Of a stretch of DNA of 39,443 bases, positions 8,088 to 16,756 are shown piece after piece. Position 1 is the first letter of the stretch. Each line of letters opens with the position of its first letter. Both the position numbers and the translations under genes were made by a program. Origin of the DNA: Clostridia bacterium (lineage in GTDB: Bacteria; Bacillota; Clostridia; TANB77; CAG-508); assembly GCA_900770385.1 (NCBI GenBank), contig CAAGKK010000029.1, positions 1-39,443 on the forward strand, in the 5' to 3' direction. The notes beneath the pieces were generated by a model that was given only the letters and a program-made list of their open reading frames with translations, had not been told where the DNA came from and did no database searches.

Positions 8088-8131
8088 AAAAAACCTCCTA
8101 ATATATTTTGCTATATATTATGAGGTTTTTT
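8088..8131 (-). terminator. Terminator-like hairpin that contains the ribosome binding site of the next gene
   Basis: On the minus strand AAAAAACCTC (8131-8122) pairs with GAGGTTTTTT (8097-8088), extended inward by TAATATA/TATATTA, with a T7 run. By position it is the terminator of murD. Its 3' arm is also the AGGAGG of the gene starting at 8086, only eight bases before the ATG. The same structure would therefore both stop transcription and hide the ribosome binding site in any read-through transcript. Confidence 0.75.
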
Positions 8132-8158
8132 ATTTATTTGTGATTAAACTCTTTTATT

Positions 8159-9559
8159 TTATAGCTCATTTACTAGTTCTTTAAATTTATTTCCTCTTTC
8201 TTCAAAGTTTCTAAACAAATCAAAACTTGCACTTGCTGGAGAAAATAAAACAATTTGCCCTGGCTTTGCTACTTTTCTTGCAACTAAAACTATATTTTTA
8301 AATTCATCACACATATATATTTTTATATCTTTTCCTTGCTTTTCTGCTTCTGCTTTAACGCAATCAAATATTTTAGGTGCAGTATCTCCTATTAAAATTA
8401 AGCTATCGACTTTTTCTAATATTGGCTTTGCAATTGGTGTATAATCTAAGTGTTTGTCATAACCACCAGCAATTAAAACTATTCTCTCATCAAATGATTT
8501 TAGTCCTGCAATTGTTCTTGTAGGGCTAGTTCCTATTGAATCATTGTACCATTTTACTCCATCGATTTCTCTTATAAATTCTAATCTATGTTCTACTCCT
8601 TTAAACTTTTGAATTGTTTCAACAGAGGCTTCTACATCTACTAATTCTTTAGTTGCCGCAATTGCTGCACAAATATTTTCATAATTATGTGTTCCTCTTA
8701 ATGCTATATTATTAACATTTAATATGTGCCTTCTTAATTTATCATTGCATTCTTTTATGATATTATCATCTAAAATAACACCATCATTTAGTTTTGATTT
8801 GCTACTAAAATATACTACCTTTCCATTTGCTTCTTTAGCTGCTGCTCTTGTAATTGGATTATCATAATTTAATACAACAATTCCGTCTTTATTTTGATAT
8901 TTAAATATATTTTTCTTTGCTTCTATATACTCTTCATATGAACTATGTACATTTAAATGATTTGGAGAAATATTTGTAATTACTGAAATTTGTGGGCTGA
9001 TTTCCATCCCCATTAATTGAAAACTACTAAGTTCTAAAACAACAATATCCTCCGGTTTCATTTCTTCTAGCTTTGTAAATAGTGGTGTTCCAATATTTCC
9101 TCCTAAAAAACATCTATATCCATTTGCTTTTAAAATTTCGTATATCAAAGTTGTTGTTGTTGTTTTTCCGTCGCTTCCTGTTACTCCTATTACTTTTCCT
9201 GGACAAAGTTTCATAAGCATTTCTATTTCTGAGGTAACTATTGCTCCTCTTTTAGCTTCTTCTTGTAATTCTGGAACAGTTGGTAAACAACTTGGTGATC
9301 TAAATATTATATCAAACCCTTTTAGTTTAGATAAATTATTTGGTCCTAATGAAAATTCCATTGCATAATCTGTTATTTTTTTCATTGTCTCTTTTGGAAT
9401 ATCTTCTATATTTTTACTATCAAATACTGTAACTTTAGCTCCTACCTTATGCATATAGTCTAGTAGAGGTAAATTACTTACTCCCAAGCCGATGATTGCA
9501 ACTTTTCTATTTTTTAAATATTCATTTAGTTCGATTAATTTTTTATTAACATAACTCAT
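8159..9559 (-). CDS. murD: UDP-N-acetylmuramoyl-L-alanine:D-glutamate ligase (MurD)
   Basis: The 466-residue protein adds D-glutamate to UDP-MurNAc-L-Ala in cytoplasmic peptidoglycan precursor synthesis. It shows the Mur ligase layout. A Rossmann-like UDP-binding domain has IIGLGVSN (22-29). The central ATPase domain has the P-loop GVTGSDGKTTTT (125-136) and the NISPNHLNVH segment. The C-terminal domain has EHRLEF and the WYNDSIGTSPTRT signature. Length is normal. The start has GGAGG upstream. It is 15 bases from the cytidylate-kinase-like gene and probably cotranscribed with it, away from the usual division and cell wall cluster. Confidence 0.95.
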   Translation of the reverse strand: MSYVNKKLIELNEYLKNRKVAIIGLGVSNLPLLDYMHKVGAKVTVFDSKNIEDIPKETMKKITDYAMEFSLGPNNLSKLKGFDIIFRSPSCLPTVPELQEEAKRGAIVTSEIEMLMKLCPGKVIGVTGSDGKTTTTTLIYEILKANGYRCFLGGNIGTPLFTKLEEMKPEDIVVLELSSFQLMGMEISPQISVITNISPNHLNVHSSYEEYIEAKKNIFKYQNKDGIVVLNYDNPITRAAAKEANGKVVYFSSKSKLNDGVILDDNIIKECNDKLRRHILNVNNIALRGTHNYENICAAIAATKELVDVEASVETIQKFKGVEHRLEFIREIDGVKWYNDSIGTSPTRTIAGLKSFDERIVLIAGGYDKHLDYTPIAKPILEKVDSLILIGDTAPKIFDCVKAEAEKQGKDIKIYMCDEFKNIVLVARKVAKPGQIVLFSPASASFDLFRNFEERGNKFKELVNEL

Positions 9560-9574
9560 ATTTATTCCTCCAAA

Positions 9575-10270
9575 CTATACTTTTAACTTTTCTTTTTTAT
9601 CTAAGTATTTTAATATTTCATTAGTAGATTCTTTTACAGATTTGCACTCTGTTACATCTACTTTTATTGTATTAGGATATATTTTATAAAAACCTGCTAT
9701 TTTTTGCAATATATCTCTTTTTATAATATTATTTTTTACTTCTATTGTTTTATTTTTTTCATTATATTGTATGCATTTTCTTTTAACTCGTTCATTTAAT
9801 GATGCTGTTATAAAAAAATGATAATCAATATGTGGATAGATTTTCATTATAGATCTACCAGATACTATAACATTGTGATTTTTTTTCAATTCGTCTATTA
9901 AATCTCTTGAATATTCAAAAAGCTTGGTATTATCTGCAATTCCACCAACAATTGATACAGCTAAAGAAGATGCTTTCGATTGCAAATCTTCTTCATTTGC
10001 TTTTTTACCATCTATATAAACAATAGATTCTCTATTTTCTATTTTTATTTCTATATTCAAATCATCCATATATTTTTTTATATCTATATTTTTAGTTAGT
10101 TTTCTTAATTTGAATAAGTTACTTTCTTTTTTTAGTAACATATATACAATTGCTCTATATAAGTTTCCACCATTTAATAAAATTGCATCTTCATCCATTT
10201 TTACCAATTCTCTACAGATGCTTGTTTTACCAGCTCCAACTAGTCCTTCTATACCTATTACTTTTCCCAT
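9575..10270 (-). CDS. Cytidylate-kinase-like nucleoside monophosphate kinase
   Basis: The 231-residue product begins with the P-loop GIEGLVGAGKTS (residues 6-17). It has a GGNLYRAI segment at the place where cytidylate kinases have DTGAMYRA, then VSGRSIMKIYPHIDYHFFITAS and NERVKRK, the equivalents of the catalytic and lid regions of Cmk. It is divergent from housekeeping Cmk (the Asp-Thr-Gly triad is replaced by Gly-Gly-Asn), so its substrate is uncertain; CMP/dCMP phosphorylation is the best guess. It is followed after 15 bases by murD. A T9-tailed hairpin on the same strand about 50 bases upstream of its start may attenuate the pair. Confidence 0.7.
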   Translation of the reverse strand: MGKVIGIEGLVGAGKTSICRELVKMDEDAILLNGGNLYRAIVYMLLKKESNLFKLRKLTKNIDIKKYMDDLNIEIKIENRESIVYIDGKKANEEDLQSKASSLAVSIVGGIADNTKLFEYSRDLIDELKKNHNVIVSGRSIMKIYPHIDYHFFITASLNERVKRKCIQYNEKNKTIEVKNNIIKRDILQKIAGFYKIYPNTIKVDVTECKSVKESTNEILKYLDKKEKLKV

Positions 10271-10316
10271 AATGCAAAAAAATCCTTTCTTATGTTAAAT
10301 ATTATATATCTAATAT

Positions 10317-10345
10317 AAAAAAAAATCTAGCATTTGCTAGATTTT
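10317..10345 (-). terminator. Leader terminator or attenuator ahead of the kinase-murD pair
   Basis: AAAATCTAGC (10322-10331) faces GCTAGATTTT (10336-10345) around an ATTT loop, followed on the minus strand by nine T. No minus-strand gene lies upstream in the 170 bases before the divergent DUF4912 gene. It may act within the leader of the kinase-murD transcript, or simply block antisense transcription. Confidence 0.65.
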
Positions 10346-10515
10346 GTTTAGTTTTATATTATTTATTTTTTCATTATTAATTTAAAATTGTGAATTTTTG
10401 TAAAAAAACTCGTTAAATATTTTTTAGAATTTCGCCTTTTTCTATTGTATTTATTCTTTTTTTGATATATTATGTAGGTAATATTATTTATTTTTACTAA
10501 GGAGGATTTGGGTTA

Positions 10516-11331
10516 ATGCCAAAGAGTACAAAAGATACTAAAGAATTAAAAGAAACTAAAATAAAAAAAGCTAGTACTACCGCAAAAAAAACTACTACTA
10601 AAAAAACTACAAAACCTAAAAAAGCAGCTTCTAGTACTAAGTCAAGTAATAAAACATCTAAATCAAAAACTACAACTTCTACTAAAAAAAGTACTACAAG
10701 TTCTAAAAAAACTTCTACCACAAAAATTAGTACTAGAAAAAAGAAATTAGATAGCCCTATACTTGCAGAGTATTACGATTTACCATACCGTTATAATGAA
10801 ACTATTGTAAAAATCTTATATCAAACACCTCAAATATTGTTTGTATATTGGGATATTTCTGATACTGATAGAAATAAATTGGTAGAAAAATATGGTGAAA
10901 ACTTTTTTGCTAATACTAAACCAATTCTAAAGGTTTATAATTTAACTAAAAATTATAGTTTTGAGGTTGAAATTAATGACTTTGCCAATAGTTGGTATAT
11001 AAATGTAGATGATGCTAACTGTAATTATAAAGTTGAACTTGCTAGAAAAGTTATTGAAAATAATAATACAGATAATTATGTATATGTTTCTTCTTCTAAC
11101 CAAATAGAATTTCCTAATGACCATATTCTTTTAGAGGAACTTCCAGATAATATACATTTTAAAAATATTAAAACTAATAAAGTTACAACAAAAAATATTA
11201 GCACAATAAGATTAATTGGTATTAATAAATTCTACAATATTTATGACTTTTATAATAAACTTTATAAAGAAGATCTTTTAGATGAATTAAAAAATAAGAA
11301 AATAACTAATTTTACTTCATCTTGGAGTTAA
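10516..11331 (+). CDS. DUF4912 domain protein with Lys/Thr/Ser-rich N-terminal tail
   Basis: The 271-residue product has a low-complexity, strongly basic tail of Lys, Thr and Ser over residues 1-77, then a DUF4912 domain. The landmark ILFVYWDIS (107-115) and the strands that follow identify the family. DUF4912 proteins often sit next to GH57 glucan enzymes, as here, and the domain may bind carbohydrate, but this is not proven. The basic tail could bind nucleic acid or an acidic polymer, or act as a flexible spacer. The start has AAGGAGG ten bases upstream. It is 68 bases ahead of the GH57 gene and probably in one operon with it. Confidence 0.8.
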   Translation: MPKSTKDTKELKETKIKKASTTAKKTTTKKTTKPKKAASSTKSSNKTSKSKTTTSTKKSTTSSKKTSTTKISTRKKKLDSPILAEYYDLPYRYNETIVKILYQTPQILFVYWDISDTDRNKLVEKYGENFFANTKPILKVYNLTKNYSFEVEINDFANSWYINVDDANCNYKVELARKVIENNNTDNYVYVSSSNQIEFPNDHILLEELPDNIHFKNIKTNKVTTKNISTIRLIGINKFYNIYDFYNKLYKEDLLDELKNKKITNFTSSWS

Positions 11332-11348
11332 ATTTAACACATATAACC

Positions 11349-11373
11349 TAGGCAGGCATTTATTACCTGCCTA
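11349..11373 (+). other. Intercistronic hairpin between the DUF4912 and GH57 genes
   Basis: TAGGCAGG (11349-11356) pairs perfectly with CCTGCCTA (11366-11373) around a nine-base loop. No T-run follows, so it is more likely an RNA stability or processing element than a terminator. It ends about 20 bases before the Shine-Dalgarno of the GH57 gene. Confidence 0.55.
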
Positions 11374-11399
11374 AACAATTTTAAATTAAGGAGTTACAA

Positions 11400-12989
11400 A
11401 TGAAACAAATAAACGGATATGTTAGCTTTGTATTACATGCTCATTTACCATTTGTTCACCATCCAGAAAGTGAAGATTATTTAGAAGAACAATGGCTTTT
11501 TGAAGCGATGAGCGAAACTTATATACCATTATTACTAAATTTCAAAAAATTAGAAGATGAACATGTTGATTTTAGAATAACTATGTCTATGACACCACCT
11601 CTTCTTTCTATGTTAGATAGTAAATTATTACAAGAAAGATACATAAAATATTTAAAAACACATATTGAACTTTGCAAGAAAGAATTAGAAAGAACTAAAG
11701 AAGATAAAAGATTAAATGATTTATCTAAATACTATTTAGATAGATATTCAAATGATTTACACATTTTTAAAGATGTATATAATTGTAATTTAATAAATGG
11801 CTTTAAACATTTCCAAGATATAGGTGTTTTGGAAATTATAACATGTGGCGCAACACATGGTTTCTTCCCTATTTTATTCGTAAATGAAAAAACAGTTAAA
11901 GCTCAAATTGCTGTTGGAGTTCAAACTTATGAAAAATATTTTGGAAGAAAACCTCGTGGTATTTGGCTTCCAGAATGTGGTTATGTTCCTGAAGCTGATA
12001 AATATTTGAGAGAATTTGGAGTTGAATATATTATCACAGAAACTCATGGTATTTTATATGCTAATCCTACTCCTATATATGGTACATGTGCTCCTATTGT
12101 TTCTCCTGATGGAGTTGTAGCATTTGGTAGAGATTTAGAATCTTCTCGCCAAGTTTGGAGTTCAATTAATGGTTATCCTGGTGACTATAATTATAGAGAA
12201 TATTATCGTGATATAGGATATGATGCTCCATATGACTATATAAAACCATATATTGCTTCTAATGGTGCTAGGGTACCAACAGGTATTAAATATTATAGAA
12301 TTACTGGCAAAGACTGTCCAAAGGATTATTATAATCCAAGATGGGCTTTAGACTCTGTAGAAAAACAAGCTGGACACTTTTTTGATTGTAGAAACAAACA
12401 AATCAATGATGTTGCTCCACTTATGGATGTTCCACCTATTATATTATGTCCTTATGATGCTGAACTTTATGGACATTGGTGGTATGAAGGTCCTTTATGG
12501 CTTTATACTTTATTTAAAAAAATTTATTATGATAATTGTAATTTTGCTTTGATAACACCTGGTGAATATATAGATAAATTCCCTGAAATGCAAGAATCTA
12601 GACCTTGTCGTTCTAGCTGGGGAGCTAATGGTTATAATGGTGTTTGGCTAAATCAAACAAATGATTATATTCACAGACACTTGCATAAAGCCGGTGATAG
12701 AATGGTAGAACTTGCTCACCTTTTCCCTAATGAGAAAAATGAGCTAAAAAAATTAGCTTTAAACCAATGTGCTAGAGAATTGCTTTTAGCTCAAAGTAGT
12801 GATTGGCTATTTATAATCACAAATGGCACAATGGTAGATTATGCAAAAAAAAGAATTAAAGATCATATAGGTAGGTTCACTAAATTATATTATTCTCTTA
12901 TTAATGATAATTTAGAAGAAAAATTTTTAAACGATATAAATTTAAAAGATCCTATCTTTCCTGATATTAATTATATGATTTATTATTAA
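11400..12989 (+). CDS. GH57-family 1,4-alpha-glucan branching enzyme
   Basis: The 529-residue protein has the GH57 features. The N-terminal HAH motif is at residues 13-15, in LHAHLPFVHHPE. WLPECGY carries the predicted nucleophile Glu192. PYDAELYGHWWYEGP carries the predicted acid/base Asp353. The C-terminal third matches the DUF1957 helical domain of the branching members such as the Thermococcus kodakarensis enzyme (Glu183/Asp354 there). It would form alpha-1,6 branches in glycogen-like glucan in the cytoplasm. No glgABC genes are in the window. The start has AAGGAG seven bases upstream. The pairing with DUF4912 is recurrent in Firmicutes and supports a storage-glucan role. Confidence 0.9.
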   Translation: MKQINGYVSFVLHAHLPFVHHPESEDYLEEQWLFEAMSETYIPLLLNFKKLEDEHVDFRITMSMTPPLLSMLDSKLLQERYIKYLKTHIELCKKELERTKEDKRLNDLSKYYLDRYSNDLHIFKDVYNCNLINGFKHFQDIGVLEIITCGATHGFFPILFVNEKTVKAQIAVGVQTYEKYFGRKPRGIWLPECGYVPEADKYLREFGVEYIITETHGILYANPTPIYGTCAPIVSPDGVVAFGRDLESSRQVWSSINGYPGDYNYREYYRDIGYDAPYDYIKPYIASNGARVPTGIKYYRITGKDCPKDYYNPRWALDSVEKQAGHFFDCRNKQINDVAPLMDVPPIILCPYDAELYGHWWYEGPLWLYTLFKKIYYDNCNFALITPGEYIDKFPEMQESRPCRSSWGANGYNGVWLNQTNDYIHRHLHKAGDRMVELAHLFPNEKNELKKLALNQCARELLLAQSSDWLFIITNGTMVDYAKKRIKDHIGRFTKLYYSLINDNLEEKFLNDINLKDPIFPDINYMIYY

Positions 12990-13095
12990 TATTAAATTTT
13001 ATCTTAACATATAAAAGTCTCTTTGAATAAAATAATGTATATCTAAAAAGTTTTTAGTAGATACTATATTAAAAATAAGGAGGCTTTTTTCTTTT

Positions 13096-13950
13096 ATGAA
13101 ATCTCTATGTATAAAAACTAATAATAAAATTATTATTGACTATCTACTAAATGAATTTCAAAATATAAATATTAATGAAACATATATAACTTTAAAAAGC
13201 TTCAAACACTTTTCAAATATTATTTTGCATTGCAAAATTGATAACAATACACTTTTTATCAATACTATTTCCAATATTTTAACAAAAACAATAATATATT
13301 TCTACGAAAAGCAAATCATAAAGAACTCTATTAATTTAAATTATTTTTATTTTAATTCTTTAGAAAAACAGGAAATTGTAAAAAATACTTTAGAAATATT
13401 AAATAATTATGATACTATTAAATTAAAATATGATTTACTAAATAACACTATTTTTGAACACTTATTAAACCATAAATCATTATACTTAAATGCTTTTATT
13501 AATTTCAGATTAAATAACTATTTAAAATTAATTGAAGAAAAAATAGATCTTGCTGTTAATCAATTTTTAATTAATAAAGAATATTTAGAATTTGTTAATA
13601 TTCTAAAACTTTATATAAATTCAGAATCTGTTTATTCTCAAACTAATCATTTGCATCTAATTTATAAAAATGGTAATTCTACTATAATAGATGATAATAA
13701 TAATGTTATTTCTTGCAATGACAATATAGCTAAGGCAAAGTATATATCTGATATTTCTTTTTCCTCCAATGATTTAGCATTGAATACTTTATTAAATTTA
13801 TTACCACAAACCATTACTATACATTTAATAGATGAATATTGTGATGAATTTATCAATACTTTGAAACTAATTTTTAATGATAGAATAAAAATATGTAAGG
13901 ATTGTAATATTTGTAACTTGTATAAATACAAACAAAGCAATCAAAAATAG
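13096..13950 (+). CDS. ytxC: YtxC-like sporulation protein
   Basis: The 284-residue product resembles the YtxC family: a poorly conserved, Asn/Ile-rich N-terminal half, then the family core around residues 130-180 with LYLNAFINFRLNNYLKLIEE and a following helix ending LYINSE. YtxC is widespread in spore-formers and is called a putative sporulation protein; its molecular role is unknown. Two Cys pairs at the extreme C-terminus (CKDCNIC) are notable. AAGGAGG is 12 bases upstream of the ATG, a slightly long spacing. It is monocistronic and shares a bidirectional terminator with the convergent pgi. Confidence 0.75.
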   Translation: MKSLCIKTNNKIIIDYLLNEFQNININETYITLKSFKHFSNIILHCKIDNNTLFINTISNILTKTIIYFYEKQIIKNSINLNYFYFNSLEKQEIVKNTLEILNNYDTIKLKYDLLNNTIFEHLLNHKSLYLNAFINFRLNNYLKLIEEKIDLAVNQFLINKEYLEFVNILKLYINSESVYSQTNHLHLIYKNGNSTIIDDNNNVISCNDNIAKAKYISDISFSSNDLALNTLLNLLPQTITIHLIDEYCDEFINTLKLIFNDRIKICKDCNICNLYKYKQSNQK

Positions 13951-13979
13951 TCTTAAGATTATCTCTTAAGACTATTTTT
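13947..13979. terminator. Bidirectional terminator between ytxC and pgi
   Basis: ATAGTCTTAAGA (13947-13958) pairs perfectly with TCTTAAGACTAT (13964-13975), with T-runs on both strands. The ytxC stop codon is part of the stem and the pgi stop is at 13981, so one hairpin serves both convergent genes. Confidence 0.9.
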
Positions 13980-13980
13980 C

Positions 13981-15285
13981 TTATTTGTTATAACCTGGTT
14001 TTCCCAATAGTGTAAACATATTTTTCTTGTATTCTTCTACTCCAGGTTGATTAAATGGATTCACTCCTAATATTTTTCCAGACATTGCACATGCTAATTC
14101 AAAGAAATATATTAGTTCTCCAATTGTTTCTTCTGTTAATTCTTCTATATTAATTAAAATATTTGGTACTCCCCCTTTAGTATGTGCCATTATTGTTCCT
14201 TCCATTGCCTTTTTATTAATCTCATCTAAATTTTTATCTACCAAATAATTTAATCCATCTAAGTTATCTTCATCGGCTTTTATTGTAATGTCTTCTTCTG
14301 CTTTTTCTATATTAATAACCGTTTCAAATAAATTTCTTCTTCCTTCTTGAATATATTGTCCCATAGAGTGTAAATCTGTTGTAAAGTCAACTCCTGCTGG
14401 GAATATCCCTTTTAAATCTTTACCTTCGCTTTCCCCATATAATTGTTTCCACCACTCTATAAAATAATGTAGTTTAGGTTCATAATCAACTAATATTTCT
14501 ATATCTTTATCATCTAAGTAAAGTAGATTTCTATATACCGCATACTGATAACATTCATTATATTTAATACTACTATCTGAGTATTTGTCTTGAGCTATTT
14601 TTGCTCCCATCATAAGTTTATCTATATTAATTCCTGCTGTTGCTATTGGTAAAAGTCCTACTGCTGTTAAAACAGAATATCTTCCACCTACATTATCTGG
14701 AATAACAAATGTCTCGTATCCTTCTTCTGTAGCTAAAGTTTTTAATGCTCCTTTTTCCTTATCTGTTGTTACATATATTCTTTCTTTTGCTTTTTCTATT
14801 CCATATTTATTTTCTAATATTTCCCTAAATATTCTAAAAGCAATAGCTGGTTCTGTAGTAGTACCAGATTTTGAGATAACATTAATAGAGAAGTCTTTAT
14901 TTCCTATTAATTCTATTAAATCTAGAATATATCTTGGGCTCATGTTATTACCTGCATATAAGATTCTAGGTGTATTTCTTTTTTCAAAATTATAAAAGCT
15001 ATTAGTAAGTGCTTCTATTACTGCTCTTGCCCCTAAATAAGAGCCTCCAATTCCAATTACAACAAGTATTTCGGAATCTTTTTGTATTTTTTCTGCAGCT
15101 GCTTTTATTCTTTTAAATTCTTCTTTATCATAATTCGTTGGTAATTCAAGCCAACCTAAAAATTCTTTATCGTTATCTTTATTTTTCTGAAATTCATTAT
15201 GGATTCTAATAACATCATCATTATATTTTAGTACCTCTGAAGTTGGCACCCCTGTATTAGAAAAGTCTACCTTTAATTTAGACAT
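13981..15285 (-). CDS. pgi: Glucose-6-phosphate isomerase
   Basis: The 434-residue protein interconverts glucose-6-phosphate and fructose-6-phosphate in the cytoplasm. It belongs to the shorter (about 450-residue) Gram-positive Pgi type. Landmarks are the sugar isomerase segment VIGIGGSYLGARAVIEAL, VISKSGTTTEPAIAFR, the GGRYSVLTAVGLLP signature, and the C-terminal NPFNQPGVEEYK with its catalytic-region lysine. The start ATG has GAGGAGG upstream, and a good sigma-A promoter lies at 15325-15353. It appears to be transcribed alone. It feeds glycolysis and, with the GH57 enzyme nearby, glucan storage. Confidence 0.97.
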   Translation of the reverse strand: MSKLKVDFSNTGVPTSEVLKYNDDVIRIHNEFQKNKDNDKEFLGWLELPTNYDKEEFKRIKAAAEKIQKDSEILVVIGIGGSYLGARAVIEALTNSFYNFEKRNTPRILYAGNNMSPRYILDLIELIGNKDFSINVISKSGTTTEPAIAFRIFREILENKYGIEKAKERIYVTTDKEKGALKTLATEEGYETFVIPDNVGGRYSVLTAVGLLPIATAGINIDKLMMGAKIAQDKYSDSSIKYNECYQYAVYRNLLYLDDKDIEILVDYEPKLHYFIEWWKQLYGESEGKDLKGIFPAGVDFTTDLHSMGQYIQEGRRNLFETVINIEKAEEDITIKADEDNLDGLNYLVDKNLDEINKKAMEGTIMAHTKGGVPNILINIEELTEETIGELIYFFELACAMSGKILGVNPFNQPGVEEYKKNMFTLLGKPGYNK

Positions 15286-15324
15286 AAAAAATTCCTCCTC
15301 TTCTTATGTTTAATTATATGATAT

Positions 15325-15353
15325 ATTTTATACAATATTGCAATTTCAGTCAA
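15325..15353 (-). promoter_or_regulatory. Sigma-A promoter for pgi
   Basis: On the minus strand TTGACT (15353-15348) and TAAAAT (15330-15325) are separated by 17 bases. The start codon of pgi follows about 40 bases downstream. Confidence 0.75.
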
Positions 15354-15385
15354 CCTTTTAGATAATTAATTGATGTACAAAGTTA

Positions 15386-16741
15386 TTATTTTATCTGCAT
15401 TATTGATACTGCTATTGTAAAGTATATTAAAATTGAACATGTGTCTACTATTGTTGTTATTAATGGTGCTGCCATTATTGCTGGATCTAATTTTAGTTTT
15501 TTTGCAAGCATTGGCAACATACATCCCAACATTTTAGCAAGAGTTACTGTTCCTATTAAAGTTAATCCTAGTACAATTGCTAATTTCAAATCTTTATATT
15601 GAATCATTATTCTAAGTCCATTTACTAGTGCTAATGCAATTCCTACTAATAATGCTACTCTTATTTCTTTCCATACAGCTTTAAAGAAATCAGATAATTT
15701 TATTTCATCTATTGCCATTCCACGAATAATCAATGTTGAACTTTGTGAACCACAATTTCCACCAGTTCCCATAATCATTGGTATAAAAGATACTAGTACA
15801 GGTAGTACTGCAAATGCTTGTTCATAATGTGTTAGAATTGCTCCTGTTACAGTAGAAGATATCATTAATAATAATAACCATAATATTCTATTTTTAGCAT
15901 GTTTAAATACTGATGTTTTAAAATATGAATCTTCACTTGGTGTAATAGCTGCCATTATTTCAAAGTCTTCTGTATTTTCTTCTTGTAATACATCCATAGC
16001 ATCATCTACTGTAATAATTCCTACTAATCTATCTTCTTTATCTACAACTGGCAATGCTACTAAATCGTATTTATCAAATTTTTTAGCAACTTCTTCTTTA
16101 TCTTCTAATGTATTTACTGTAACTACATTAGTTTCCATTATATCTTTTATTAATGTGTTTTTTTGAGCTATTAATAGTTCTTTTACATCTACAATTCCAA
16201 CTATCTTTCTACTTGTGTCTAATATATAGCATGTGTAAACTGTTTCTTTGTCTAAAGCTATTTTTCTTATTTTTTCAAAAGCTTCTTCTACTGTCATATT
16301 TATTTTTAAGTCTGCGAACTCTGTAGTCATTATACTTCCAGCTGAATCCGCAGGATATTTTAATAATTCATTTATTAATTTTCTATCTGTTTTATTTACC
16401 CCTTTTAATATTCTTTTTACTACATTAGATGGCATTTCTTCTATAAGGTCTACTGTATCGTCCATATATAATTCATCTAAAACTTGTTTAAGCTCTTTAT
16501 CTGTAAATAAATTAATAAGTTCCTCTTGTAAATCTGGTTCCATATATGAAAACACATCTGCTGCTTCATCTTTAGGTAATAATCTGAAAACCCTAATCAT
16601 ATCTTCTTTGCTTATTTCTTCAAATAATAAAGCTAAGTCTTGTGTTGTTAATTTTTCTACATATTCATGCAATTTTGAATATTTTTTATCTTCTAATAGT
16701 TCTATGATTTTTTCTTTTATTTCAATTATTTCCTCTTTCAT
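15386..16741 (-). CDS. mgtE: Magnesium transporter MgtE
   Basis: The 451-residue protein is a complete MgtE. It has the N-terminal helical Mg2+-sensing domain (about 1-130), a CBS pair (about 130-255, with VYTCYILD and ATPVVD-like strands seen as LVALPVVDKEDRLVGIITVDDAMDV), the connecting helix, then five membrane helices (about 280-450). The pore-region motif PMIMGTGGNCGSQSSTLIIRG is present near residue 325. MgtE is a Mg2+-gated channel in the cytoplasmic membrane. No M-box riboswitch fits in the 15-base gap before the gene, so it is probably expressed with the radical SAM gene upstream. Confidence 0.97.
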   Translation of the reverse strand: MKEEIIEIKEKIIELLEDKKYSKLHEYVEKLTTQDLALLFEEISKEDMIRVFRLLPKDEAADVFSYMEPDLQEELINLFTDKELKQVLDELYMDDTVDLIEEMPSNVVKRILKGVNKTDRKLINELLKYPADSAGSIMTTEFADLKINMTVEEAFEKIRKIALDKETVYTCYILDTSRKIVGIVDVKELLIAQKNTLIKDIMETNVVTVNTLEDKEEVAKKFDKYDLVALPVVDKEDRLVGIITVDDAMDVLQEENTEDFEIMAAITPSEDSYFKTSVFKHAKNRILWLLLLMISSTVTGAILTHYEQAFAVLPVLVSFIPMIMGTGGNCGSQSSTLIIRGMAIDEIKLSDFFKAVWKEIRVALLVGIALALVNGLRIMIQYKDLKLAIVLGLTLIGTVTLAKMLGCMLPMLAKKLKLDPAIMAAPLITTIVDTCSILIYFTIAVSIMQIK

Positions 16742-16756
16742 TTTTTCTCCTTTTAT

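Noticed and set aside
10497..10721. Hydrophobic 74-codon minus-strand frame
   Set aside because: It is the shadow of the Lys/Thr/Ser-rich low-complexity region of the DUF4912 gene, has no ribosome binding site, and its hydrophobicity follows from complementing AAA/ACT codons.
13043..13057. Hairpin CTAAAAA/TTTTTAG upstream of ytxC
   Set aside because: The arms are separated by a single base, so a hairpin cannot close well, and it is simple AT sequence.
16742..16756. M-box riboswitch expected before mgtE
   Set aside because: Only 15 bases separate mgtE from the upstream gene, too few for a riboswitch.
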